From Elusimicrobiota bacterium (GTDB taxonomy: Bacteria > Elusimicrobiota > Elusimicrobia > Elusimicrobiales > UBA9959): a DNA stretch of 64,000 nt. Within the stretch, counting starts at the first letter, position 1, and every line of letters starts with the position of its first letter. The position numbers and the translations under genes are program-made. Of this stretch, positions 34,003 to 42,946 are shown piece by piece. The stretch lies in NCBI GenBank assembly GCA_026388155.1, contig JAPLKI010000002.1, positions 39,241 to 103,240 on the forward strand. The letters are read 5' to 3'. The notes beneath the pieces were generated by a model. It was not told the DNA's origin. It saw nothing but the letters and a program-made list of their open reading frames with translations, and searched no databases.

Positions 34003-35022
34003 ATGAAAAAGACCTTTCTGGCGTCGGCAATGTTCCTGTATATGGTTTCCGGCGGATCCGCCGGCGGCTTTGATCTCGATTCGGTTTCCCTTTCAGACTT
34101 GCAGGGCTCGGATAACGGCGCTGTATCCATCGTTCCATTTAAGGCAATTCCGCCGCCTTCTAAAAACACGGCAAGCGCGGAAGTGTTAAAAAAGTACGAA
34201 CAGATCGCTGATGCTTCCCCCGGAACAAAGCCGCGCCTTGAAGAAAATGAGCTTTTGTCGCTTTTCAGGGCCGCCGTGACCAATAAGGTCGCGCGCCTTT
34301 CCGCGCTGGGAAAATATGACCCTTCAGGCGTAATAGGTTTTTGCTTCGGGCGTGCGATGACGGTGCATCTTCTTGCCAGGAAAATGGGAGTGCCGAACGA
34401 TTCCATAAAAAAACTTTTCCTGGTCGGGGATATGCGCTCGGGCGCCGAGCCCGAGTGGCGGTTCCATGTTACTACCCTTGTGAAAGGCCCCCGGAACGGC
34501 TGGGTCGCGGTCGATCCCATATTCGAGAAACCGCTTCCCATGCTTGATTGGATCAAAAGGGTCAGGGGCACCTGGGACAAGAACGGAAAAGCGAAACTTT
34601 ACTTCGCCGATCCTTCGGCCATACTGTCTGACTTGAGAATAGTCCCTTCGCCCGGCGAAGAAAAACAGGAACACCTCATAGAGGTTTCGTTCGACCCGGC
34701 GGGCAAGGCGGGGTTTGTGGCGAAACCGGAACTTGGCCCGCTGGCCTGGTCGCTTTCAGAGGATGCCGAAGTCGCTTATTTTGCGCAGGTTTTAAGGGAT
34801 ACGCCCACAGTATTCGATTTTCTGGGCATCACGATCAACGGAAAGACTATTCCTTACAATAACTATTTTGTGGACCTATTGGCCGATCTGTCGGCGCCGG
34901 GCGTGAAATTAGCCGGAACTGAAAGCCTTGCCCTAGAAGCTTTATCGGCCCCGGATACGCCGGGCGATAAGGAAAATCTTTACAGCATGAAATTAGAAAC
35001 CCTTTTAGGGAAAGGCAGATAG
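34003..35022 (+). CDS. exported protein-glutaminase-like deamidase
   Basis: The signal peptide MKKTFLASAMFLYMVSGGSA is followed by GGFDLDSVSLSDLQG. From about residue 100 the sequence shows IGFCFGRAMTVHLLARKMG, with a Cys at the start of a helix, then EWRFHVTTLVKG and NGWVAVDPIFEK. This Cys-His-Asp order and spacing matches protein-glutaminase/Gln-deamidase domains, papain-like-fold enzymes that deamidate protein glutamines, and is the basis of the call. A general transglutaminase-like fold is the alternative. Its stop codon is 3 bp from the ATG of the PaaK-like gene, so it is either the first gene of that operon or fused to it by rearrangement. Confidence 0.7.
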   Translation: MKKTFLASAMFLYMVSGGSAGGFDLDSVSLSDLQGSDNGAVSIVPFKAIPPPSKNTASAEVLKKYEQIADASPGTKPRLEENELLSLFRAAVTNKVARLSALGKYDPSGVIGFCFGRAMTVHLLARKMGVPNDSIKKLFLVGDMRSGAEPEWRFHVTTLVKGPRNGWVAVDPIFEKPLPMLDWIKRVRGTWDKNGKAKLYFADPSAILSDLRIVPSPGEEKQEHLIEVSFDPAGKAGFVAKPELGPLAWSLSEDAEVAYFAQVLRDTPTVFDFLGITINGKTIPYNNYFVDLLADLSAPGVKLAGTESLALEALSAPDTPGDKENLYSMKLETLLGKGR

Positions 35023-35025
35023 CCT

Positions 35026-36363
35026 ATGAACCTTCTTAAACAAAAAGAACGGGTCGGGTTCTATGATGAATGGGAGAGCCGCGGCGTTGAAGAGAGGGCC
35101 GCGCGTATCTCCGGGCTTCTTGATGATCATATTTCATTTTCAAAGAGGAGTCTTCCCTACTACAGGGAGAGGCTTGCTTCTTACAAGAGGGGGGCTGAAC
35201 ATCCGCTTTCAGATATCCCGGTGCTTACCTCCGCCCAGCTCAGGGAGCTCCTGCCGCCGAAAAGCCTGGAACTGTTGACCGTCAGCGGCAATGATTTCAC
35301 GGTTTTTCAGAGCGGCGGGACCACGGGCCTTCCTAAGACCACTCTTTTCACCCATAAAGAACTGGACATGCTCGATCTTCCGAACGCGAGAGGGTTTTAT
35401 GCCCTTGGCCTCAACGCCGATGACCGGGTGGCGAATTTATTCGCCGTCGGCGGGCTGTATATGACGTTCGTGCACACGAACAGGATGCTGCAGCAGTTCG
35501 GATGCATGAACTTCCCGTTTTCGAACCAGACCCCCTCCGATTTCGTGCACACGGTTGCAAAGCAATTCAGAATAAACTGTTTCACCGGCATAGCGAGCGT
35601 CATCATGAATTGCTTAAGGGAGATGTCCGCCGCCGGGTGCGACGATATCGGGATCGACAAGATCTTTTACGGCGGCGAGCATTTATATGAAACCGATAAA
35701 AAGGAGCTCAGGGAGAAGTTCGGCGTGAAACTTATCGCGGCTCCGGGCTACGGCACGGTGGATTCCTGGTATCTCGGCTATCAATGCCTGGATTGTCCCA
35801 CGGGATATTTTCACGCGCATGACGACCAGGTATACCTTGAGATCATAGACAAGGAAACGGGAAAGTATTGCGCCGCCGGCGAGACCGGTATGCTGTACGC
35901 GACCCCTTATACGAGGCGTCTTACGCCCATAATAAAATATGAGGTCGGCGACCTCGCTTTTTGGACGGGGACCGGCTGTAAATGCGGAAGGACGACGCCG
36001 GTCTTCAAATTGCTGGGCCGCGGGGACGATGTGCTCAGGATCGGCTATGATTCCATCGATTACAACTTTATACAGGAAATCGTGGCGGCGACCGGCAAAC
36101 TTCTCGGCACCGTACAAATGAGAAAAAACAGGGTCCGGGGCCGGGATCAGCTGGTCGTGCTGGTTGAAACGGAAGTTCCGCCGTCCGAATACGGCGGCCT
36201 GGCACATAAGCTTTCACAGGCTATTCTTGAAAAACGGCCGTCCCTGAGGGAATTCGTGAAAAAGGGGGCCGTCCTGCCTTTGGAAATAACACTTCTCAAA
36301 CCGGGGAGCATAGAAAGAAATCCAAAAACAGGCAAACTGGTAAGGGTTAAGGATGTTATCTGA
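35026..36363 (+). CDS. PaaK-like adenylate-forming CoA ligase
   Basis: This 445-residue cytoplasmic enzyme has no signal peptide. The phosphate-binding loop FQSGGTTGLPKTTLF lies near residue 92. GYGTVDSWYLGYQC and LTPIIKYEVGDLAFW follow, as in phenylacetate-CoA ligase and coenzyme F390 synthetase-like proteins. A Cys cluster (CKCGRTTP, CLDCPTG) is also typical. Such enzymes activate aryl or acyl acids as AMP esters. A second PaaK-like domain is fused in the gene at 39061. It opens a run of six closely packed genes ending at 44058, which suggests one biosynthetic pathway. Confidence 0.85.
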   Translation: MNLLKQKERVGFYDEWESRGVEERAARISGLLDDHISFSKRSLPYYRERLASYKRGAEHPLSDIPVLTSAQLRELLPPKSLELLTVSGNDFTVFQSGGTTGLPKTTLFTHKELDMLDLPNARGFYALGLNADDRVANLFAVGGLYMTFVHTNRMLQQFGCMNFPFSNQTPSDFVHTVAKQFRINCFTGIASVIMNCLREMSAAGCDDIGIDKIFYGGEHLYETDKKELREKFGVKLIAAPGYGTVDSWYLGYQCLDCPTGYFHAHDDQVYLEIIDKETGKYCAAGETGMLYATPYTRRLTPIIKYEVGDLAFWTGTGCKCGRTTPVFKLLGRGDDVLRIGYDSIDYNFIQEIVAATGKLLGTVQMRKNRVRGRDQLVVLVETEVPPSEYGGLAHKLSQAILEKRPSLREFVKKGAVLPLEITLLKPGSIERNPKTGKLVRVKDVI

Positions 36364-36381
36364 CCGGCCCGGACATTTTTT

Positions 36382-37935
36382 ATGAATATTATCGAATGCT
36401 CTCCAATAAAACCAGGCGGTTCCGCCTCCGGCGGGAAAAAAGATTTTAACCGCGCTTCCCGTAACAGCGGGCTTCGTCTTGAATTGGCTCCCGATATCGT
36501 TTTTATCAGGCCTGTCCTGAATCTGATGCTTTCTTTTTTGAAGGAGCCGATCCCCGGCGAAAAAATTGAACAGCTCAGGAAAACCCTTACGAACGCGCTC
36601 TTGCTCCTGTTCAAATGCTGCGACAGGAGCAAAACAGAAGAGCGCCTGGAGGTTAAGCTTGAGCTTTGCGGACCGGAAGGCGGGATCCGGGTTAAACTTG
36701 TTAATCATGGCATTCCGCTGATCCTCAAAGAACATGAGAACAAGGGGCTGCGTTATGATCCTCAATTCGACCTTGTTAAGAACATCACGCTTGAAAACCT
36801 GGGCCGGAAAGGCCAGCAATTAACGCTGGAAATAAAGACGGACCGCGAACTTCAGGAAAACCATTTAAACCCTGAAACACGGGCGGCTGACGCAAACACC
36901 CTTGAAACCGGGACTGAAGCTGAAATAACTATCAGGCCCATAGAACTTGAAGAAGCGGCGGAACTGAGCCAGCTGTTTTACAATATCTACGGCTACAGGT
37001 ATATAAACGAGTTCGTCTATTATCCCGAAAAAGTCAGGGAAATGCTCCTGGCGGGCAGACTTTATTCAATAGTCGCCTCATTGCCGGGCAAAGGCCTTAT
37101 CGGCAATCTTTCCCTTTTGAGGTGGAACGAAACGCCGTTGGTCCTTGAACCCTGCCTTGGCCTGGTCGATCCGGCCGTCAACTCAAGGGGCGTGTTCGGG
37201 AAAATAGTCGAAAAAGTGCTGGAAGAGGCGAAAAAGAAGAACTATCAATATCTGTTCTTTGATTTCGTCACCAATCATGATTACAGCCAGAGGCTGCTCT
37301 CCAAATATAAAGCTTGCGACCTCGCGATCTATATAGGCTGCCAGTCAAGTGAAGCACAGGCTAAACTTTCCACGCTGGGGATAGGAACCGACCCCGACGA
37401 GATGGACAGATATTCTATCCTGTATTCCGTAATACCCGGAGTAAAACATCCTTTCGGCAAAAAAGTCACGCTTCCGCAAAAACTCGGCGAGATGCTCAGC
37501 TTCCTGCTTGAGCCTTTGAACATGGAATGGATACCCGAATCGCGCTTTCAGCAGCTTCCCGAAGGAGGGGAATTCAAGCTGGAATTAAAAGGCGCGCAGA
37601 AGTCCGTGTCTTACGACCTTTTAAAACCGGGGGAAGAGGCCGCGAAGGCCGTTGCGGCGGACTTCGCGAAGCGGCTTAAGGACGGTTATATGTACGCCTC
37701 CGTTGACGTGCCTTTGAATGAACAGGGCCTTGGTCGTCTGTGTGAACTTTTTTCAAGGAACGGATTTTTCGTTTCGGGTTTTGTGCCGTATAAGAATTCG
37801 CGGGAGCTTGCCTTCCGTTTTCAGGCGATAGCTCCGGCGAAGGTCGCTTTCGGACAGATAAAACTTTATAACGAAAATGCCAAAAAACTGCTTGAAATAA
37901 TCAAAGCGGATTACGAAAGGAACTGCCTGATATGA
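36382..37935 (+). CDS. anti-sigma-type HATPase fused to GNAT domains
   Basis: Residues 20-155 resemble an RsbW/SpoIIAB-type ATP-binding module (LRKTLTNALLLLFKCCD as the N-box-like helix, GGIRVKLVNHGIPL as the ATP-lid strand). Residues 180-330 are a GNAT acyltransferase-like domain (IRPIELEEAAELSQLFYNIY .. GLVDPAVNSRGVFGKIVEKVLEEAKKKNY). The last 190 residues look like a second GNAT-like half. The combination occurs next to acyl-activation genes in other bacteria, to my recollection. The reaction is unknown. It overlaps the next gene by 4 bp (ATGA), so translation is coupled. Confidence 0.7.
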   Translation: MNIIECSPIKPGGSASGGKKDFNRASRNSGLRLELAPDIVFIRPVLNLMLSFLKEPIPGEKIEQLRKTLTNALLLLFKCCDRSKTEERLEVKLELCGPEGGIRVKLVNHGIPLILKEHENKGLRYDPQFDLVKNITLENLGRKGQQLTLEIKTDRELQENHLNPETRAADANTLETGTEAEITIRPIELEEAAELSQLFYNIYGYRYINEFVYYPEKVREMLLAGRLYSIVASLPGKGLIGNLSLLRWNETPLVLEPCLGLVDPAVNSRGVFGKIVEKVLEEAKKKNYQYLFFDFVTNHDYSQRLLSKYKACDLAIYIGCQSSEAQAKLSTLGIGTDPDEMDRYSILYSVIPGVKHPFGKKVTLPQKLGEMLSFLLEPLNMEWIPESRFQQLPEGGEFKLELKGAQKSVSYDLLKPGEEAAKAVAADFAKRLKDGYMYASVDVPLNEQGLGRLCELFSRNGFFVSGFVPYKNSRELAFRFQAIAPAKVAFGQIKLYNENAKKLLEIIKADYERNCLI

Positions 37936-39059
37936 AACAATTCGAAGCCGCGGAAAGGATCTGCAGGGTAAAGGACCCTCTTTGTTCAACCCCTGAAAAG
38001 AGGGAATCGTTCATAGGCGCCTGCCGTGAGATGGCCGTTTTTCACTCTTCAAAATGCCGGGAAATGGGGCAAATCTACCGGAAATACGGATTCGATCCGG
38101 AAACCATCCGGACCGAAGAAGACATAGAAAGAATTCCGGTGGTCGGGGTTTCCGCGATGAAATACCATCTTCTTTTGTCGATGCCGGAAGAGGCCGCAGC
38201 GCTCAAGCTGACTTCCTCCGGCACAAAGGGGCAGAAAACCCGGGTATGGTTCGACAAAGAAAGCCTTGACCGGGTTCAGGCCATGCTTGAAACGCTCTGG
38301 GTACAGGAAGGGCTTGTTTCCAAAATCCCCGCCAATTATCTTATGTTCGTCTATGACCCCGGTGACGCGAAGGACCTGGGGATAGCCTTTACGGTAAAGA
38401 ATCAGCAAAGGTTTGCTCCTCCAAAGGATACTTTTTACGCGATCAAGCTGGACGCAAAGGGGGAATGGGAATTCCGCAAAGAACTGCTGAAGGAAAAGAT
38501 AAAGGAATATATAAAAGAAGGCGCTCCCGTGAGGCTGAGCGGCATTCCGAGTTTTATGTTCGATTTTATAGAGGAAATTGGGAAAACCGGCCGCGTAAAA
38601 CTGCCCAAAGACAGTTATCTTCTGACCGGCGGCGGCTGGAAGGCGGCCGAAGATAAAAAAGTTTCAAAGGAATATTTCAGGAGCATGGTCACCGACGCTC
38701 TTGGTATTCCGGATGAAAACATCAGGGATGGTTTCGGGATGGCGGAGCACAGCGCCCCCTACCTTGAATGCAAAAAACATAAATTCCATGTGCCGGTATA
38801 TAACCGTGTGATCACGAGGGATCCGGAAACCATGAAGGTGCTGCCGCCGGGGCATACGGGCCTGCTTGAACTTGTCACCCCGTTCAACGCAATGATGCCG
38901 AATCTTGCCCTTCTTTCCACGGACCTCGGCTTCCTGGACCCTGAAAGCTGCCTTTGCGGGAACAACACCCCCACCTTCACTCTTGTCGGCCGTGGAGGGC
39001 TTCAAAAGCACAAAGGCTGCGCGATCCATGCGGGTGAGATCGTAAAGCGAGGTAATTAA
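37932..39059 (+). CDS. LuxE-like acyl-protein synthetase
   Basis: The 375-residue protein matches the LuxE family in length and layout: a helical start, ERIPVVGVSAMKYHLLLSMP, the nucleotide loop LTSSGTKGQKTRVWFDKES, then YLLTGGGWKAAEDKKVSKEY and DGFGMAEHSAPYLECKKHKFH. LuxE activates fatty acids with ATP and passes the acyl group to the reductase LuxC. The partner reductase is encoded directly downstream, 1 bp after the stop. The Cys-rich C-terminal part (SCLCGNNTPTF) is PaaK-like. The upstream overlap is 4 bp. Confidence 0.87.
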   Translation: MKQFEAAERICRVKDPLCSTPEKRESFIGACREMAVFHSSKCREMGQIYRKYGFDPETIRTEEDIERIPVVGVSAMKYHLLLSMPEEAAALKLTSSGTKGQKTRVWFDKESLDRVQAMLETLWVQEGLVSKIPANYLMFVYDPGDAKDLGIAFTVKNQQRFAPPKDTFYAIKLDAKGEWEFRKELLKEKIKEYIKEGAPVRLSGIPSFMFDFIEEIGKTGRVKLPKDSYLLTGGGWKAAEDKKVSKEYFRSMVTDALGIPDENIRDGFGMAEHSAPYLECKKHKFHVPVYNRVITRDPETMKVLPPGHTGLLELVTPFNAMMPNLALLSTDLGFLDPESCLCGNNTPTFTLVGRGGLQKHKGCAIHAGEIVKRGN

Positions 39060-39060
39060 A

Positions 39061-41724
39061 ATGGCTGAGTTCAGACAATATATTTTTGGCGAATGGAAAA
39101 ACAGCGATACGCCGTTGACGGCGCAGGAGGCCGGCCGGATCTGCGACAAAGCGGAAGAACTGCGCCATGAAGTTTTGAACTATCCTCCGGACAAGGTTCT
39201 GGCGCTGCTCGGCAGGCTTAAGGAAAAGTGGCGCGATCCTGATTACAAGCCAAGGCTTGAAATGCTTGAGGCCTTGCCCGCCGCCACTGGATTTTCAACG
39301 GAAATGATCGCTCTGGCCCTTAATTATCTTGAGGTGGTCTTTGATCCCGATCTATTGCAGAGAAAACTCGACCATGAGCTGCGGGGCATTTCCCGTTCTT
39401 ACGCGTCGAGATACGACCACTCGACCCGTACTTCCCTGCAATGGCGGCCTATCGGCATAGTTCTTCATGTGCTCGCGGGTAATGTGTTTTTAGGAGCGGT
39501 ATCTTCCCTGGTGGAGGGGCTTATAACGGGGAATATCAATATTATAAAAATGTCCTCCGCCGAAAAGATCTTCCTCCCGAAATTGATCGAGTCGCTGATC
39601 GGATGTGACGAGGACGGCGTTATATCGGGATCCATCGCGGTCGTTGATTATTCTTCCAGCCAAAAGGATGTGATGGGGGAATTTAAAAAACGCGTAGACG
39701 GCATTGTCGTATGGGGGGGGGAAGAGGCCGTGAAAGGCTACAGGAACGATCTTCCCGCCAGGACCCGCCTTATCGTTTTCGGGCCTAAACTGAGCCTCGC
39801 GGTAATTACGGCGGGCGGCGCCGCGGCTTGTTCCATGGCGGAGATCGCGAAAAAACTCGCCGATGAGATCTCCATCTGGGACCAGAATGCCTGTACCGCG
39901 CCGCAGATGTGTTTTGTCGAAAGCGCCCAGAACGCGAAACGACTGGCGGAGGCGCTCGCGAACTCACTGGGAAAAATCGAAAAAATGCTCCCATCGGGCG
40001 CGATCGACCTCCAGCGCGCCTGCGAGATAAGAAAGCTCCGGACCATCTTCGAAATAGCCGAGGCCCGTGACCCCGGCAGTTTTTGTCTGAAGGGATCCTC
40101 TTCAGGGCTTAAATTCACCGTGATCCTTGATAACGACATGAGCATAGAGCCTTCTCCCCTGCACCGGACCATACGGGTGGTCCCGTATGAAAATTTTGAA
40201 GCGCTCCTCCCCCGCCTTGAACAATTAAGAGGGTATATTCAGACGGTCGGTGTCGCGATCTCCCCGGACGAACAATATGAAGTATCGGAAAAGCTCTCGG
40301 CCGCCGGCGCGCTCCGGATAGTGGAGATAGGTAAAATGGCCGGCGGTGAAATAGAGGACCCGCACGACGCCGGCTATGATCTGCCCCAGTATCTGAACCT
40401 TATCATGACAAGGGTCTCGCAGGCTATGGCGGGCGGAGCCCCGGAGGAATTCGACCCCGTGGACCTTATGCCCGTCCACGCGCGCGCCGAACTCATCAAT
40501 GAACGGCTGAGAAGGCTGATCGCAAAGGCAGGAAGATCGGAATTTTACTCAAAAAGACTTTCAGGCCTGAAAATAGATTCCACGGAAGACCTTGAAAAAA
40601 TACCCGTTCTCACCCGGCAGGAGATGGACTCGAACCTCCCGCCGGCGGGCAACGGCCTTTCAACGGGCCCCTGGTACGGCGGATACGTCTCAAGAAGCGG
40701 CGGCTCAACGGGAAAGCCGAAGTTCTCCATTTATGACGGCCACGACTGGGAAGAGATGATAAACAATGCCGGAAGGCTTTTCCGGTCGGTCGGAATAAAA
40801 AAAGGCGACAGGCTGGCGAACTGTCTGCTGGCCGGCGACCTTTACGGGAGCTTCGTTTCATTTGATCATATCAATGTAAGGGCGGGCGTTACCTCTTTCG
40901 CTTTCGCCGGAAGCCTTGATCCGGAAGTCTTTTTGGAGGTCTGGCGTAAGTTCAATATCAACGCGCTCCAGGGGGTCCCTTCCCTGTTTACGCCGGCGCT
41001 GAGGAAAATAAAAGAACTGGAGCCGTGTTTTACTCTGGAAAAGATAATTTATGCCGGACAGACTTTGAGCTCGGCCGATCATAATTGGCTCAAATCAACG
41101 CTCGGGGTAAAAAGGATCTCCTCTGTCATAGGCGCCAATGACGGCGGGCAGATCGCTTTTCAATGCGCCGCGCAGTCGGGCGCCCTGCATCATGTTATAG
41201 ATGACTTCAATTTTATTGAGGTGGTGGATGAAAACGGGAAAAGGGTGGAAGACGGCGTCCAGGGAAAACTGATCATAACGAGCCTTTTGAAATATGCCTT
41301 TCCTCTCATCCGCTATGAACTGGGGGACAAAGGGCGGATAGTTCCTGGCCTGTGCGGCTGCGGAAGGACCATCCGCACGCTGGAACACCTTGGAAGAACC
41401 GACGACATCGTGTGCGTAGGGGCCATGAATTTTAAATACGGCGATATCCGCGGCCTTTTAAGCGGCCTTCCAGTAACCGAGCTCCAGATCGCCGCCCGAA
41501 CCTGTGAAAAAGGCGACTATCTAGTTCTCCGCGTGGAATCCGGCCTTCAAACCGAAGACTTCAGAGAAAAAATAAGGACGCTGCTCCTTGAAAAAACCGA
41601 GAAACTCGGTGAGCGCCTGAAAACCGGCGCGCTTTACAAACTGGAGATAGAACTGTTCAAACCGGGTTTGTTGCCGCGCAATGAAAGGACCGGGAAATTA
41701 AAGAGTCTGATAGATGAAAGATAA
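39061..41724 (+). CDS. LuxC-like acyl reductase fused to a PaaK-like ligase domain
   Basis: An 887-residue fusion. Residues 1-440 match LuxC: LQWRPIGIVLHVLAGNVFLG, VDGIVVWGGEEAVKGY and the catalytic-Cys motif WDQNACTAPQ (Cys278). This domain reduces acyl-thioesters or acyl-AMP to aldehydes with NADPH. Residues 465-887 form an adenylate-forming domain with SRSGGSTGKPKF, IRYELGDKG and GCGRTIRTLEHLGRTDD. Having activation and reduction in one chain suggests carboxylic acid to aldehyde conversion, which makes this LuxC fusion resemble carboxylate reductases in logic. No luxAB is present. The downstream MFS gene overlaps by 11 bp. Confidence 0.87.
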   Translation: MAEFRQYIFGEWKNSDTPLTAQEAGRICDKAEELRHEVLNYPPDKVLALLGRLKEKWRDPDYKPRLEMLEALPAATGFSTEMIALALNYLEVVFDPDLLQRKLDHELRGISRSYASRYDHSTRTSLQWRPIGIVLHVLAGNVFLGAVSSLVEGLITGNINIIKMSSAEKIFLPKLIESLIGCDEDGVISGSIAVVDYSSSQKDVMGEFKKRVDGIVVWGGEEAVKGYRNDLPARTRLIVFGPKLSLAVITAGGAAACSMAEIAKKLADEISIWDQNACTAPQMCFVESAQNAKRLAEALANSLGKIEKMLPSGAIDLQRACEIRKLRTIFEIAEARDPGSFCLKGSSSGLKFTVILDNDMSIEPSPLHRTIRVVPYENFEALLPRLEQLRGYIQTVGVAISPDEQYEVSEKLSAAGALRIVEIGKMAGGEIEDPHDAGYDLPQYLNLIMTRVSQAMAGGAPEEFDPVDLMPVHARAELINERLRRLIAKAGRSEFYSKRLSGLKIDSTEDLEKIPVLTRQEMDSNLPPAGNGLSTGPWYGGYVSRSGGSTGKPKFSIYDGHDWEEMINNAGRLFRSVGIKKGDRLANCLLAGDLYGSFVSFDHINVRAGVTSFAFAGSLDPEVFLEVWRKFNINALQGVPSLFTPALRKIKELEPCFTLEKIIYAGQTLSSADHNWLKSTLGVKRISSVIGANDGGQIAFQCAAQSGALHHVIDDFNFIEVVDENGKRVEDGVQGKLIITSLLKYAFPLIRYELGDKGRIVPGLCGCGRTIRTLEHLGRTDDIVCVGAMNFKYGDIRGLLSGLPVTELQIAARTCEKGDYLVLRVESGLQTEDFREKIRTLLLEKTEKLGERLKTGALYKLEIELFKPGLLPRNERTGKLKSLIDER

Positions 41725-42946
41725 AACTCCGCTCTTATTCAGGAACAGGAACCTTTTCCTTGTCTGGACCGGCCAGGTGTTGAGCCAGGCGGGGACCAGG
41801 ATGTATCAGATCGCTCTCATGTGGTGGATACTTTCCTCGGCCGGCGGCGGAGGCCGGGAAGTGGGGTTGTTCCTGGTAACCGGCGCCCTGCCCTCCATAC
41901 TTTTTGTGAAACGCATCGGCAGGCTGATCGACAGAGCGGACAGCAGGAAGGTCCTGATAAAATGCTACCTCGCCGCTTTTTTGACGATCGGGATTGTGGC
42001 GGCCGCCCTGTTCGGTTCTTTCCTTCGCCTGTACATGGTTTATGTCGCCGGCTTTTTTGTAGCCCTCATACAGGCCTTTATAGATCCGACCCTCAACAAA
42101 ATGCTGCCTGAGATAGTGGCAAAAGAGGACCTTGAGTCGGCGATAACCTTCCAGGCTTCCACGCAGTCCCTTTCAAATTTCGGCGGGGCGGTTCTGGGCG
42201 CAGTACTGATAGGCTTCCTGGGCTTTCCGGGTCTGGCGCTGTTAAACTCCGTCTGCTATCTTGTCTCTGCCGGGTTTATCAGCCTCATCCTCCGGGAGCT
42301 GAAAGAAAAAACTTCAGAGCCGCAGATTACCGGAGCTGTGGCCGCGGGGAGATCCGGCTGGAGAGTCCTGGACGACAAACCGGTGTTGCGAAAGATACTC
42401 GTTTCTTTCGGTTTGATCAATTTTTTTGTCACCCCGACCCTGGTAGTGCTGCCGCTTTATACAAAGAACACTCTATTCGCCGGCGCCAACACCCTGGGCC
42501 TGCTGGAAGCTAGTTTATGGATGGGCTTGCTTTCCGGCACGCTTTCATCCAAATGGATAAACTCGTCAAAAGGGCCGGTAAAGATGGGCGCGCTTTGCAT
42601 CTTCACTCTCGGGGCGTGTTTCTTTATGCCCGGGTTGGTCATTAACCGGTATTTTTACATGCTTATGCTTTTTATCGGCTGTTTCGCGCTGGGCGTAAAC
42701 AATGTGAAGTTCATCGCCCTTTTCCACGAGACCGTGCTGCCGGAGAAGAAGGGGAGATTTTTCGCCCTTTTGCAGGCGCTGATCAGCTTTACTTTTCCCA
42801 TCGCATATTTCCTCTTTGGCCTGCTCGCCGATCTCTTTTCCCCGCCCGCGGTATGCCTGATCCAGGGTTTGGGGGCGGCCTGTCTGGCCCTATTCCTGTT
42901 CCGGCTCGCGGGGCCTCTTAAAAAAGAAATGGAGGTCCTGACATGA
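41714..42946 (+). CDS. MFS transporter
   Basis: A 410-residue protein with about 12 hydrophobic segments. The start FRNRNLFLVWTGQVLSQAGTRMYQIAL, the loop motif RLIDRADSRKVLIKCY and the segment FYMLMLFIGCFALGVNNV are typical of the MFS group that includes macrolide-type exporters. It overlaps the LuxC-PaaK gene by 11 bp and the next gene by 4 bp, so it is presumably the exporter for the pathway product. The direction of transport is inferred. Confidence 0.87.
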   Translation: MKDKTPLLFRNRNLFLVWTGQVLSQAGTRMYQIALMWWILSSAGGGGREVGLFLVTGALPSILFVKRIGRLIDRADSRKVLIKCYLAAFLTIGIVAAALFGSFLRLYMVYVAGFFVALIQAFIDPTLNKMLPEIVAKEDLESAITFQASTQSLSNFGGAVLGAVLIGFLGFPGLALLNSVCYLVSAGFISLILRELKEKTSEPQITGAVAAGRSGWRVLDDKPVLRKILVSFGLINFFVTPTLVVLPLYTKNTLFAGANTLGLLEASLWMGLLSGTLSSKWINSSKGPVKMGALCIFTLGACFFMPGLVINRYFYMLMLFIGCFALGVNNVKFIALFHETVLPEKKGRFFALLQALISFTFPIAYFLFGLLADLFSPPAVCLIQGLGAACLALFLFRLAGPLKKEMEVLT

